Both the position numbers and the translations under genes were made by a program. Positions 40,705 to 49,215 of a stretch of DNA of 53,333 nucleotides are shown here, piece after piece; position 1 is the stretch's first letter, and every line of letters begins with the position of its first letter. The notes under the pieces were generated by a model that worked only from the letters and a program-made list of their open reading frames with translations, had not been told where the DNA came from and made no database searches. The stretch spans positions 1 to 53,333 of the forward strand of contig JAYSUJ010000002.1 of assembly GCA_043719155.1 (NCBI GenBank), in the 5' to 3' direction. This DNA is from JBBQKQ01 sp043719155 (GTDB taxonomy: Bacteria > Patescibacteriota > Minisyncoccia > Phycocordibacterales > UBA5272).

Positions 40705-40965
40705 CTAATACACACTATCGTGGTCGCCAATATCTACAATCAAAATAGTCTTTTCAACTATTATTATAAATATGACCCTGTCTTTATAATTTAATCTGCA
40801 ACTATACCTGTCTGCAAATTTTCCTGCCAGTTTGTGCATTTTTAAACTCGGTGAAAATGGATCTATTTCTAACTTAGAAAAAACTTTACTAAGGGTAACA
40901 CTTTGCTCGACTGTTAGTTTTTTAATTTTTCTTTTGACGAACTCTGTGACTTCTATTTTGTACAC
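40705..40965 (-). CDS. RelE/ParE-family toxin
   Basis: 86 aa with the RelE-type fold: MYKIEVTEFVKRKIKKL, helices, then LKMHKLAGKFADRYSCRLN YKDRVIF and a C-terminal VDIGDHDSVY. The final GxHDxxY is typical of the YafQ/RelE group of ribosome-dependent mRNA interferases. Starts 6 bases after its antitoxin. Confidence 0.8.
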   Translation of the reverse strand: MYKIEVTEFVKRKIKKLTVEQSVTLSKVFSKLEIDPFSPSLKMHKLAGKFADRYSCRLNYKDRVIFIIIVEKTILIVDIGDHDSVY

Positions 40966-40971
40966 ACTCTC

Positions 40972-41196
40972 TTACCCCAAATTTAAATCCCGCCAATTTG
41001 TGGTCTTGCCTTTTTTGTATTCTTTTAAAGCATCTGAAGTTCTCTTTTCTATGCTTTTTTTGGTAATCTTCCAACCTGTAGTTTGTGTTTTTTGAGACTT
41101 TAAAAGATTCGTTAGGAAAAGTTTTGGTACAACTACAAAAGGCCCCTTTTCAGAATTGTAGTCAAAAAGTTTTTTATCTAAAATTACGTTATTCAT
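40972..41196 (-). CDS. antitoxin of the RelE/ParE-type pair
   Basis: 74 aa, basic, no recognised DNA-binding motif. The C-terminus (IEKRTSDALKEYKKGKTTNW) is the extended type that wraps a RelE toxin. Position immediately upstream of the toxin defines the role. A -10 (TATATT, 41204-41209) sits 8 bases before the ATG, with TTGAAA 16 bases further up. Confidence 0.65.
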   Translation of the reverse strand: MNNVILDKKLFDYNSEKGPFVVVPKLFLTNLLKSQKTQTTGWKITKKSIEKRTSDALKEYKKGKTTNWRDLNLG

Positions 41197-41222
41197 ATCT
41201 CTAAATATACCACACCTTAAAA

Positions 41223-42023
41223 CTATTTCAAATAGTACTTTGCCCAGCGTTTCTTGCCCAACATTATCACTTTTTTATCTCGCATCAGCTCTAACAAATC
41301 TCTTTGCAAAGTTTTAGAGTTTACCCCTTTTACTTTTGCCACAATCTCGCGTATAGCCCCTCCCCCATTTACAAGAGCCTTTAACACATTTTGCCTTCTT
41401 TCATAAATTTCTTTTTCAGTAGTTTCAACATCTGTTTCAGCCCCCTCTTCTTCAGCTGCTAAAAAAGTACTTTCCAATATTTTTTTAGGGGAAGCTGGCA
41501 CAACCACATTCTGGAATGGAGACTTGGCAGACAGGTTTGCGTAGGTGATATTTGAAGCCATAAAAGTGTCGGGAGATGCGGCCGGGACCTCGGCAAAATC
41601 AAGATTTGCTTTAGTAGAATTTATAGCTGCTACAACCGCACTTTCTTTGGCTATTTTTCTAGCCAGACTGTCATCCATTTCTTTCAAATTTACCAAGGGA
41701 CTGAGTTCATTATTTTTTTGATTTATTAAATGCAAAATATGTTTTAAAAAGGCTAGCTGCGAGTCGATGAAAACCTGGGCATTCATAACTGAAACATGTT
41801 GACTGAGCTTTGCAAAATCTACCAAGTCAACCAAATATGCCACAGCTGCATAGACTTGTTTTAAGTCTTCAACTTTTCCATCAGAGCTGCGAAAAATTTG
41901 AGCCAAAGCTAAAAGCTCAAAACTTTGGTCTTGCAAAAGACCTATCAGTTTTGCTTGTTTACTGTCTACCTTGTTGGCTATAAAACTTATAGCCAGACTT
42001 ACTTTTTTTATATATTCAAACAT
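41223..42023 (-). CDS. unknown protein with C-terminal winged-helix domain (266 aa)
   Basis: Residues 1-150 are helical (MFEYIKKVSLAISFIANKVD ...) and resemble nothing I know; an acidic linker follows. The C-terminal 60 residues (ERRQNVLKALVNGGGAIREI, GVNSKTLQRDLLELMRDKKV) form a winged helix-turn-helix similar to DeoR-type domains. Divergent from ftsK across a region with repeated AAAGACAT motifs, which may be its operators. Confidence 0.55.
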   Translation of the reverse strand: MFEYIKKVSLAISFIANKVDSKQAKLIGLLQDQSFELLALAQIFRSSDGKVEDLKQVYAAVAYLVDLVDFAKLSQHVSVMNAQVFIDSQLAFLKHILHLINQKNNELSPLVNLKEMDDSLARKIAKESAVVAAINSTKANLDFAEVPAASPDTFMASNITYANLSAKSPFQNVVVPASPKKILESTFLAAEEEGAETDVETTEKEIYERRQNVLKALVNGGGAIREIVAKVKGVNSKTLQRDLLELMRDKKVIMLGKKRWAKYYLK

Positions 42024-42079
42024 ATTTTATACTCATTTTATGTTTTATTAAAATTTTATCTCTCTTTATTTATATAGCT

Positions 42080-42256
42080 TTTTTAGCTTTATAGTGTCTT
42101 TTATATGTATTTTATACTCTTAGACTGGCTTTAACTTTTTTATAAAAGACATCTATACAATTTACAATCCTGAGCGTTTTCTGGATGTCCTTTACACTCT
42201 CTCTCAAAGACATTTTTAAGACATTTACATTATACCATAAAAGACATCAGGTGTCT
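42080..42256. promoter_or_regulatory. cluster of about six AAAGACAT-type motifs
   Basis: ATAAAAGACATC occurs at 42141 and 42237, AAAGACAT at 42203, AAGACATTTA at 42216, and reverse-strand copies at 42086 (GTGTCTTTTA) and 42184 (ATGTCCTTTAC). They fill the divergent gap between the HTH gene and ftsK. The rest of 42024-42404 has no ORF. Confidence 0.5.
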
Positions 42257-42404
42257 AATCAGCCTCGTGCCCTTTCCCCTTGTGTTTTTGTATCCACAAA
42301 TTCCAATATTTGTGGGACTTTTTTGCAGCCAGACCATGCTAAACTAAATAAAAGCCTGGCTCCTGTTTAGGTAATTGTAAACAAGTAATAATAGAGAAGA
42401 AAAT

Positions 42405-44975
42405 ATGAAGAAAACCAAGAAAAAGAGTGCGGATAGATTTGAGGATTTTGAGGCTGAGCAACTACCCTTTGTGGGTGCAAGTTTTTTGGAAAGGCACCCC
42501 ATACATGCAGGTAAAACTTTTGGAGTTTTTTTACTCCTCTTAACTGTGTTTTCTTTTTCCTCTTTGTTTGGCTTGGCAGGGTCTCTGGGTCGCGACTATT
42601 TTACTTTTTTTACCGAAGTTTTTGGTACCTATGCCTATATCGCCCCGCTTATCTATTTACTCTTTGCCTATCTCATACTCCGCAAACATTTTCACGTGTT
42701 AAAGTCTATTCGTTTTTGGTGTTTTGTAGCTCTATTTTTCATCGCCTTTATCTTTCTTGGTTTCTTTGCCATGGCAGGCTTGGCCGGAAACTCTTTAGCT
42801 AGACTTTTACAAATAACTTTTGGAAACATCCCTACCGTTTTCCTGCTTTCTTTATCTGCCCTTCTCATCTTGTTTAGACTTTTCGAAACCAGTATTTCGG
42901 AAATAGTGTCCAACCGCTTTAGCCCAAAAAGTGAGTTGTTAAACCTCGAGTCAGAAGTAGAGGAGGAAGCAGTGGAGACCTACAAACAAACTTCCAATTT
43001 TTTTCAAAAAGTCTTTTCCTTTTTCAGTTCTAGTAAGCCTAAAGTTGTAAAAAATTTGGACATAAACCACCTAGACCGTTTTGGCAATGACGCAAGCTTT
43101 GGGGACAATCATGAAAACCCTGACGGCCAATATGAGGAAGTGGAAGAAGAGGTAGAACAAGTGGACCACAGCAAAGACGATGTACGCATGTCTATGTATG
43201 AGGCAGCCGGTGTAAAACTTTCAAAAGAAGAGAGGGAGAAAGTCACAATAAAAAGACTGGTCAGAAAAGAAGTGCCGACCGAAGTTTTGCAAGTCAAAAA
43301 AGATAACGCTGAAAAGATAAAGCAAATCCAAGACACCTATCAAAGACCGCCCATTTCCATGTACACCGAAGACTCTGGTAAAAGCTCGGCCGGAGACAAT
43401 AAAGAGAATGCAAGAATAATTAAAAGAACCTTAAATGACTTTGGCATATCCGTAGAGATGGACGAGGTGACAGTAGGGCCAACGGTAACACGTTATGCTC
43501 TAAAACCAGCACAAGGAGTAAAGATAGAAAAGATAATGAATCTTGCAAACAATATCGCCCTCGAATTGGGCGTGTCTTCTGTGTCTATTACCAGAGTTCA
43601 TGAAAGGTCTCTCATCGGTATAGAAGTGCCCAACAAACAAAAAGCCAAACTTGGTCTGGCCAACCTTTTGGGGACCAAAGAGTTTAATGAAAGAAAAGAA
43701 AAGTTGACGCTCGCTTTTGGAAAAGACATTTACGGCTCCCCTGCTTTTGCCGACATGGCAAAAATGCCACACTTACTAGTTGCAGGTACCACAGGTGCCG
43801 GAAAGTCGGTTCTGGTACATGGCTTGATCAACTCTCTCATTTATAAAAACTCTCCGTATGACTTGAAATTTATTTTGGTTGACCCGAAAAAAGTAGAATT
43901 TGCCTTGTACGCCAACTTGCCTCACCTTTTTACACCTGTTATCAAAGACCCTAAAAAAGCAATACAAACTCTAAATTGGCTAGTCCAAGAAATGGACAGG
44001 CGTTATCAAGTTTTAGAAGATGCAGGCAAACAAAACATTTCTTCTTATCACCTTTTTGTTGCTGAAAAATATAAAAAACTGGAAGGAAAAGTTTCCAGTC
44101 GTGATGCAGTCTTGACTGAAAAGTTGCCAGAGAAAATGCCTTACATTATTTTAGTTATAGACGAGTTAGCAGACTTTATGATGAAATACCCCAAAGAAAT
44201 GGAGAGCGGCATCGTAAAGCTAGCCCAAATGTCACGGGCCGTCGGCATTCACCTCATCCTCGCTACCCAAAGACCTTCGACTAACATTATTACAGGTGTT
44301 ATCAAAGGAAACATCCCGTCTCGGGTTGCTTTACGTGTTGCTTCTCAAGTTGACTCAAGAGTAATTATCGACCAAGGTGGAGCCGAAAAACTGTTAGGTT
44401 ATGGTGACTTACTTTTGCAAACTTCTGACAGTCCAGACTTGAGGCGTATTCAGTCTCCAAACGTTACCGAAGAAGAGACAAAGGAAGTGGTGGCTTATTT
44501 GCGCTCAAAATACGATGACCTGGTAGCTGAAGATTTAAAAACTGCAGACGGAAGCATTGTCGGTAGTCAAAATTTAAATAGTAGCTTTAACGGTGGAGGG
44601 AATAATGGTCCAGTTTCAGATTCAGACTTTAATAGTGATGACGATAAATACGAGGACGCCAAACAAGTAGTAATGCAAACAGGAAAAACTTCTATTTCCA
44701 ATTTGCAGGTAAGACTAGGTACCGGCTATGCCAGATCTGCCAAGCTTATCAACATGTTGGAAAGCGCAGGGGTTATCATCACCGTCAATGATAACAATGG
44801 TAAAAAAGTAAAAGTAGTTCGCGGACAAGAAAATGCGAATCAGAGAACTAGTGAGGACTTAGAAAAAGTTGCTGACAAGATCTTAGATGGAAAACAGGTG
44901 GACCAAGACGAGTATGAAGATGCAACTGAAAATGGCAATAAACAAGAAAAAAACTCCGGCTTCTTTAGGTTTTAA
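42405..44975 (+). CDS. ftsK: DNA translocase FtsK/SpoIIIE
   Basis: Septum-located DNA pump. Four N-terminal membrane helices (about residues 35-165), an acidic/Gln linker, the alpha domain, then the RecA-like motor with Walker A VAGTTGAGKSVLVHG (about 458-472) and Walker B YIILVIDELADFM (about 580). A C-terminal gamma winged-helix domain (TGKTSISNLQVRLGTGYARS) is present, so KOPS-type DNA recognition is likely. 856 aa, complete. A -10-like TAAACT with TGC lies about 55 bases upstream. Confidence 0.95.
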   Translation: MKKTKKKSADRFEDFEAEQLPFVGASFLERHPIHAGKTFGVFLLLLTVFSFSSLFGLAGSLGRDYFTFFTEVFGTYAYIAPLIYLLFAYLILRKHFHVLKSIRFWCFVALFFIAFIFLGFFAMAGLAGNSLARLLQITFGNIPTVFLLSLSALLILFRLFETSISEIVSNRFSPKSELLNLESEVEEEAVETYKQTSNFFQKVFSFFSSSKPKVVKNLDINHLDRFGNDASFGDNHENPDGQYEEVEEEVEQVDHSKDDVRMSMYEAAGVKLSKEEREKVTIKRLVRKEVPTEVLQVKKDNAEKIKQIQDTYQRPPISMYTEDSGKSSAGDNKENARIIKRTLNDFGISVEMDEVTVGPTVTRYALKPAQGVKIEKIMNLANNIALELGVSSVSITRVHERSLIGIEVPNKQKAKLGLANLLGTKEFNERKEKLTLAFGKDIYGSPAFADMAKMPHLLVAGTTGAGKSVLVHGLINSLIYKNSPYDLKFILVDPKKVEFALYANLPHLFTPVIKDPKKAIQTLNWLVQEMDRRYQVLEDAGKQNISSYHLFVAEKYKKLEGKVSSRDAVLTEKLPEKMPYIILVIDELADFMMKYPKEMESGIVKLAQMSRAVGIHLILATQRPSTNIITGVIKGNIPSRVALRVASQVDSRVIIDQGGAEKLLGYGDLLLQTSDSPDLRRIQSPNVTEEETKEVVAYLRSKYDDLVAEDLKTADGSIVGSQNLNSSFNGGGNNGPVSDSDFNSDDDKYEDAKQVVMQTGKTSISNLQVRLGTGYARSAKLINMLESAGVIITVNDNNGKKVKVVRGQENANQRTSEDLEKVADKILDGKQVDQDEYEDATENGNKQEKNSGFFRF

Positions 44976-44982
44976 ATTGTGC

Positions 44983-44988
44983 TAAAAT
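44983..44988 (+). promoter_or_regulatory. extended -10 (TGCTAAAAT) before the 116-aa gene
   Basis: TAAAAT ends 7 bases before the ATG at 44995, predicting a leaderless mRNA. It overlaps the region just after the ftsK stop. Confidence 0.55.
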
Positions 44989-44994
44989 AGGAAC

Positions 44995-45345
44995 ATGCTT
45001 CTTCGCAAAATACTTTTAATTGTTTTAATTTCTGCTTTTGTTTTATCGGTCATGGTCTATGGTTACTACAAAGCTTTACCACTTTTTCTAGGCCCAAAAA
45101 TTGAGCTATCCAGCCCAAACTCAAGTGTAAACGAAGTTAGTGCTGACCTCTTGACTATCATAGGCAATGTTTTTAGAGCTAAAGCCCTATATATAAATGG
45201 TGTGCCTACCAGCTTTACTGAAGCTGGACATTTTGAAACAGTACTGCCACTTTTTACAGGTGTAAACCTTATCCACATACAGGCTTTGGACAATTTTGGC
45301 AGGTCTACAGAAGTAGTAAAGAGCATCGGGCTGACAAAAAAATAG
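44995..45345 (+). CDS. membrane-anchored Ig-like protein (116 aa)
   Basis: N-terminal membrane helix (ILLIVLISAFVLSVMVYGYY), then a small extracytoplasmic beta domain (PNSSVNEVSADLLTIIGNVF, LYINGVPTSFTEAGHFETVL, GVNLIHIQALDNFGRSTEVV) with the Glucodextranase_B / Ig-like pattern of INGxxxxxxxxGxFxxxxxLxxGxNxIxIxAxDxxG. Such small domains occur on many Parcubacteria surface proteins. Function unknown. Lies 19 bases after ftsK, convergent with the transposase. Confidence 0.65.
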   Translation: MLLRKILLIVLISAFVLSVMVYGYYKALPLFLGPKIELSSPNSSVNEVSADLLTIIGNVFRAKALYINGVPTSFTEAGHFETVLPLFTGVNLIHIQALDNFGRSTEVVKSIGLTKK

Positions 45346-45350
45346 ATAAA

Positions 45351-46061
45351 TTATTCTATTGTTTTGTATTTTATCCAATCAAAAATTTCTTGATTTAAGT
45401 CTGTGCCTTTTTCAAGCTTACTTAGAAACTCTTGTTTGTTCACAATTTTACTGCACACTACCGGGATGTGTGAAGTAAAATAATTATTAAATGACGAGTG
45501 GGGATAGTTTTGCAGAAAATTTACAGCTTTGGGAAAATCTGCAATCCCTACATCTCTCCAATTTGTTTGAAATATTTTAAGCGGGTTTAGATGTAAATAT
45601 GAAAATAGGTACTTGTAGTACTCAGAGCTTTTTACATGTTCGGATTTAAACCTGCCCTCAAAAACCACCCCTGTTTTGTCGTACTTTTTGTTGTAATATT
45701 GTGAATACGAAGACGTTAATCTCTTCATGAAAATCGCTACATTATTATTATAATTTTTATGCATTGCATTGTCACCTCCAACTTTACTTTTTGGAACATG
45801 AAGCATAAGATGGAAATGATTGGACATTTGAACAAAGGACAGTATGTCGACTAGACCTGTTCCTCTTTCCATCGTGTATACATTTATTTTATTTTTTATA
45901 ATTTCACTAAAACGAAATCTCTTTGACCCATTGCAAATGTAGAGCATTTTTCTAAATCTTTCATAGTCTTGACTGTCATGAAAAATAAGATGTTTAAAGC
46001 TACCCCTATTGTAGACATGATAAGTTTCATTTTCAACAAACTTTACTTTTCTTTGAGTCAT
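45351..46061 (-). mobile_element. REP-associated / IS200-like tyrosine transposase (Y1_Tnp)
   Basis: 236 aa with the Y1 HUH signature: the HUH motif in VQMSNHFHLMLHVPK (His-Phe-His) and the likely catalytic Tyr region EYYKYLFSYLHLNPLK. N-terminal YHVYNRGSFKHLIFHDSQDY is typical of the RAYT group. Such enzymes act on palindromes with a nearby GTAG tetranucleotide; one lies upstream at 46113-46131. The ORF is intact. Confidence 0.85.
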
Positions 46062-46108
46062 ATTTAACCTAAATAAATTGTAGCATAAAATATTTTTTAA
46101 ATAAACTC

Positions 46109-46131
46109 ACTGCACACTACCTGGTAGTGTG
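46109..46131. repeat. REP-like palindrome next to the transposase
   Basis: CACACTACC-T-GGTAGTGTG is a perfect 9-bp stem with a GTAG tetranucleotide. The 13 bases ACTGCACACTACC recur inside the transposase gene at 45450-45462, again followed by an imperfect dyad. Confidence 0.6.
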
Positions 46132-46198
46132 GTGGTATATTTTGAAAAAAGTCTTATACTTTTTATGTAGTTAAAATTAAAAGTAAACAAATAAAAAT

Positions 46199-47323
46199 AT
46201 GGCTAAAGATAAAAAAGAAAAAGTGTTGAAGGAGACTGGTGAAAAAGATGTTAAGAAAATGGACACAAAAGAACATAAGAATGAGACCGACGCTAGTAAT
46301 AAAAAAAGTATCGACCAGACACTGAAGGAGATACAAGGTAAGTTTGGAGCTGAGTCCATCATGAGACTTGGTGATACTCCAAAAATCGACATCGGCGTAG
46401 TCCCAACAGGCTCCATTGGTATAGATGAAGCCTTAGGTATTGGTGGACTACCTCGAGGTAGAATTATTGAAATTTATGGACCTGAGTCTTCTGGTAAAAC
46501 AACTTTAACCCTCCATGTAATTGCCGAAGCTCAAAAAATGGGAGGCATTTGTGCTTTTATCGATGCTGAGCATGCCATGGACCCAGAATACGCAACCAAG
46601 CTTGGTGTAAAAATATCTGAACTATTAATTTCCCAACCAGAAAGTGGCGAGCAAGCCCTAGACATTGTAGAGAGTTTGGTTCGTTCTGGGAAAATGGACG
46701 TTGTGGTTATCGACTCTGTAGCATCTCTTACCCCAAAAGACGAGATCGAGGGTGAAATGGGTGCCCACCATGTAGGTAAACAAGCTAGACTAATGTCTCA
46801 GGCTTTGCGAAAATTGACAGCTATCGCCGCTAAAACAAAAACGGTTATAATTTTCATTAACCAAATCCGTATGAAGATCGGAGTAATGTTTGGTAACCCC
46901 GAGACAACTCCAGGAGGAAATGCTTTAAAATTTTACTCTTCTGTTCGTATAGACATTCGTAAAACGGCTCAAATAAAAAAGGGAGAGGACGTAGTCGGTA
47001 GTCGTACCAAAGTAAAAATTGTGAAAAACAAAGTGGCCGCCCCTTTTAGAACTACTGAGTTCGACATAATCTACAATGAAGGAATTTCCAAAGAAGGAGA
47101 AATAATCGCCCTTGGTGAGAAATATGAGATCTTGCAAAAGCAAGGTAACAGCTATGCCTATGGTGAGGAAAAATTGGGACGCGGCTACGATGCAACTCGT
47201 ACATATCTGCGAGAAAATAAAGCAATATCAGAAAAAATTCTGCAAGAAATTTTAACTAAAATGCGTACTGCCCCAGTTCCAAATGAAAAAGCTGATGATG
47301 GCGAGGAACCAAAAGACGAGTAA
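46199..47323 (+). CDS. recA: recombinase RecA
   Basis: Homologous-recombination strand-exchange ATPase. Walker A GPESSGKTTL (about residues 94-103), then CAFIDAEHAMDPEYA, Walker B VVVIDSVASL, and the L2 loop TVIIFINQIRMKIGVMFGNP. 374 aa, with an N-terminal Lys/Glu-rich extension of about 45 residues before SIDQTLKEIQGKFGAESIM, the usual start region. No SD. Confidence 0.98.
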   Translation: MAKDKKEKVLKETGEKDVKKMDTKEHKNETDASNKKSIDQTLKEIQGKFGAESIMRLGDTPKIDIGVVPTGSIGIDEALGIGGLPRGRIIEIYGPESSGKTTLTLHVIAEAQKMGGICAFIDAEHAMDPEYATKLGVKISELLISQPESGEQALDIVESLVRSGKMDVVVIDSVASLTPKDEIEGEMGAHHVGKQARLMSQALRKLTAIAAKTKTVIIFINQIRMKIGVMFGNPETTPGGNALKFYSSVRIDIRKTAQIKKGEDVVGSRTKVKIVKNKVAAPFRTTEFDIIYNEGISKEGEIIALGEKYEILQKQGNSYAYGEEKLGRGYDATRTYLRENKAISEKILQEILTKMRTAPVPNEKADDGEEPKDE

Positions 47324-47326
47324 AAT

Positions 47327-48019
47327 ATGTCAGAACCAGGGTTTAACCCAAGCAAAAGACAACGCAAGATTGTTGCTGAAATTAGAGCAGCTGCTCATGA
47401 GAAAGATAAATATCAACTAGATATAAAAAGTACAAGTCTTGCCTTTGCCAGACAGTTTAGTGAGGCGAAATTGATGGACCAAGTTTTAACATATCTCACC
47501 TTTAAAATGTTTGAGGAAAGTGAGCCAGGTATAGTTTTGTCTGACGAAGAAATCTGGGCCAAAATACAAAGTGTAATTGGGGGTGAATTTATTTTAGATT
47601 ATGCTGTTTGTGAATTTGAAGAAGCCCTAAATGTAAAAGCTGACAATCTAGGCTTACCCGAAATGGAGTTTGAAGACCAAGATGCTTTAGTAGAATTCCT
47701 TGTAAGTCCAGGGGCAAGAAAATATCTAAACCTGAACGACATACCCGATGGTGAAATGACGGATCTTGAAACAGAGAAGACAGATCTTTTGGATTGGTTT
47801 ATGGAGATACTGGAAAAGGTTTTTGGAGAAAAACATACCGCCCTATTTACTGAAATAAAAAAACAAATATATTCTACTAATTTGGAACTAAGAACTAAAG
47901 ACATGTATTACACCCCCTGGACCATGATCGTGCATGTGGTATTTGCAAACATTTACAATGTTGGTCAAAAGCATTACATGGATTTTGTGCAAGACCAAGA
48001 CCTCGACCCAGAAAACTAA
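47327..48019 (+). CDS. unknown acidic protein co-transcribed with recA (230 aa)
   Basis: Starts 3 bases after the recA stop. Acidic, mostly helical (FNPSKRQRKIVAEIRAAAHE, KLMDQVLTYLTFKMFEESEP, LLDWFMEILEKVFGEKHTAL), no membrane segment and no motif I recognise. The position suggests a link to recombination or repair, but nothing in the sequence shows it. Not recX by eye. Confidence 0.7.
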   Translation: MSEPGFNPSKRQRKIVAEIRAAAHEKDKYQLDIKSTSLAFARQFSEAKLMDQVLTYLTFKMFEESEPGIVLSDEEIWAKIQSVIGGEFILDYAVCEFEEALNVKADNLGLPEMEFEDQDALVEFLVSPGARKYLNLNDIPDGEMTDLETEKTDLLDWFMEILEKVFGEKHTALFTEIKKQIYSTNLELRTKDMYYTPWTMIVHVVFANIYNVGQKHYMDFVQDQDLDPEN

Positions 48020-48030
48020 AAATGTACATA

Positions 48031-48062
48031 AAAAACAGCTATAGAAAAATAGCTGTTTTTTT
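48031..48062 (+). terminator. terminator of the recA operon
   Basis: AAAAACAGCTAT / ATAGCTGTTTTT hairpin and T-run. Directly after it TGCTATAAT (to 48069) can serve as the extended -10 for efp. Confidence 0.8.
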
Positions 48063-48063
48063 G

Positions 48064-48069
48064 CTATAA
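48064..48069 (+). promoter_or_regulatory. extended -10 of efp
   Basis: TTGCTATAAT on the plus strand, 24 bases before the efp ATG. No good -35; it would overlap the preceding terminator hairpin. Confidence 0.55.
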
Positions 48070-48093
48070 TACAGCCATAGAATATAAACAAAT

Positions 48094-48681
48094 ATGGCAA
48101 AATTAGACTACAACGAAATTAAACAAGGAGTGGTAATTATCCACGATGACCAACCTTATGAAGTAATAGACAGCCACTCAGCTAGAAAATCTATGGGTAA
48201 ACCTTCCAACCAAGTTAAAATGCGTAATGTTTTAACTGGGAGAACCATAGAAATAGCTTTTCACGCAGCTGACACTGCTGACGAAGCTGAGATCACCAAA
48301 AGAGACATAAAGTTTATGTACTCTACCCCCAAGGGTGAATATTGGTTTTGTGCAGCTGACAAACCAGCTGACAGATTTATGCTTGCCCAAGACGTTTTGG
48401 GAGAACAAGTAAAGTTCATGAAAACCAATATTATTGTGAAGGCTAAAGTTTTTGAATTTAATGATGTGGAAAAAATAATCGGGATTATCCTACCAGTAAA
48501 GATGGAGTTTAAAATCATCGAATGTCCACCAAATGTTCGTGGTGATACAATTTCAGGAGGTAACAAAATAGCTACAATTGAGACTGGGGCTAAAGTAAAT
48601 ATCCCGCTCTTCGTAAATAATGGAGAAACTATTCGTGTAAACACTGAGACTGGTGAGTACGTAGAAAGAGTTCGGGAATAG
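48094..48681 (+). CDS. efp: elongation factor P with Met at the modification site
   Basis: Relieves ribosome stalling at poly-proline. Three-domain layout: KOW-like domain 1 (IKQGVVIIHDDQPYEVID), OB domain 2 (SGGNKIATIETGAKVNIPLF) and OB domain 3 (NNGETIRVNTETGEYVERV). 195 aa, near the usual 185-190. In domain 1 the tip loop reads ARKSMGKPSNQVK against VKPGKGQAFARVK in E. coli: the modified Lys34 position is Met34. No EF-P modification gene is seen in the window. Confidence 0.93.
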   Translation: MAKLDYNEIKQGVVIIHDDQPYEVIDSHSARKSMGKPSNQVKMRNVLTGRTIEIAFHAADTADEAEITKRDIKFMYSTPKGEYWFCAADKPADRFMLAQDVLGEQVKFMKTNIIVKAKVFEFNDVEKIIGIILPVKMEFKIIECPPNVRGDTISGGNKIATIETGAKVNIPLFVNNGETIRVNTETGEYVERVRE

Positions 48682-48694
48682 CCAAGGCAAAAAG

Positions 48695-48725
48695 AAAAGG
48701 CGGCAACTATCGTTGCCGCCTTTTT
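48695..48725. terminator. bidirectional terminator between efp and the 50-aa gene
   Basis: AAAAGGCGGCAAC-TATC-GTTGCCGCCTTTTT. It ends efp on the plus strand and the small minus-strand gene. Confidence 0.85.
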
Positions 48726-48741
48726 GACTTGGAGTCGAGAC

Positions 48742-48894
48742 CTACTTAACTGGTTGTTTTGTCACTTGAAACTGCCACCCAGAGTTGGTTTTAACTAGTT
48801 TTTTAGACCAGTCTATAGCCAAACCTTGGGTTGAATATTTCAGCACAAAGCTAGAGAAAGAGTTATGCTCTCTCGGATCATAGTTGACAGCCAT
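48742..48894 (-). CDS. small unknown protein with strong SD (50 aa)
   Basis: 50-aa protein (MAVNYDPREHNSFSSFVLKY ... GWQFQVTKQPVK). The start at 48894 is chosen by a GGAGG SD 8 bases upstream; a longer frame to 48954 is open but has no such signal. A -10-like TACAAT with TTGTGG 16 bases further up overlaps the rpsR terminator. No family recognised. Like the cassette ORFs it has SD, ORF and hairpin, but I see no enclosing arms. Confidence 0.5.
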   Translation of the reverse strand: MAVNYDPREHNSFSSFVLKYSTQGLAIDWSKKLVKTNSGWQFQVTKQPVK

Positions 48895-48940
48895 CGGCTT
48901 GTCCTCCATATTACCCTTGCCCACGCCTATTGTACACCTA

Positions 48941-48971
48941 AAAACAAAAACCACAAGTTTTCACTTGTGGT
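48941..48971 (-). terminator. terminator of the rpsF-ssb-rpsR operon
   Basis: ACCACAAG / CTTGTGGT hairpin followed on the minus strand by TTTTGTTTTT. Confidence 0.8.
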
Positions 48972-48984
48972 AAATTGTTTACAA

Positions 48985-49194
48985 CTATCTCGCGATGTAA
49001 GGCATCAAAGCCATGAACCTTGCGTTTTTAATCGCAGAAGCCAATTGTCTTTGCATTTTAGAACTTACACCAGTTCTTTTCCCAGCCATGATACGTCCAT
49101 TTGGGTTTATAAACTTAGAGATGATTTTCACATCTTTATAGTCTATAAAATGGATATTATTTTGCTGGAAATAACATTGTTTATTATTTCTCAT
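48985..49194 (-). CDS. rpsR: 30S ribosomal protein S18
   Basis: 69 aa; DYKDVKIISKFINPNGRIM and KRTGVSSKMQRQLASAIKNA RFMALMPY are diagnostic. Platform protein that binds S6. Last gene of the rpsF-ssb-rpsR operon, 21 bases after ssb; no SD. Confidence 0.96.
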   Translation of the reverse strand: MRNNKQCYFQQNNIHFIDYKDVKIISKFINPNGRIMAGKRTGVSSKMQRQLASAIKNARFMALMPYIAR

Positions 49195-49215
49195 AATATT
49201 TTATTTTAAAACTTT

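Noticed and set aside
45351..46061. A complete insertion sequence around the transposase
   Set aside because: No second palindrome was found downstream of the gene; only one lies upstream and an imperfect one inside, so element ends cannot be set.
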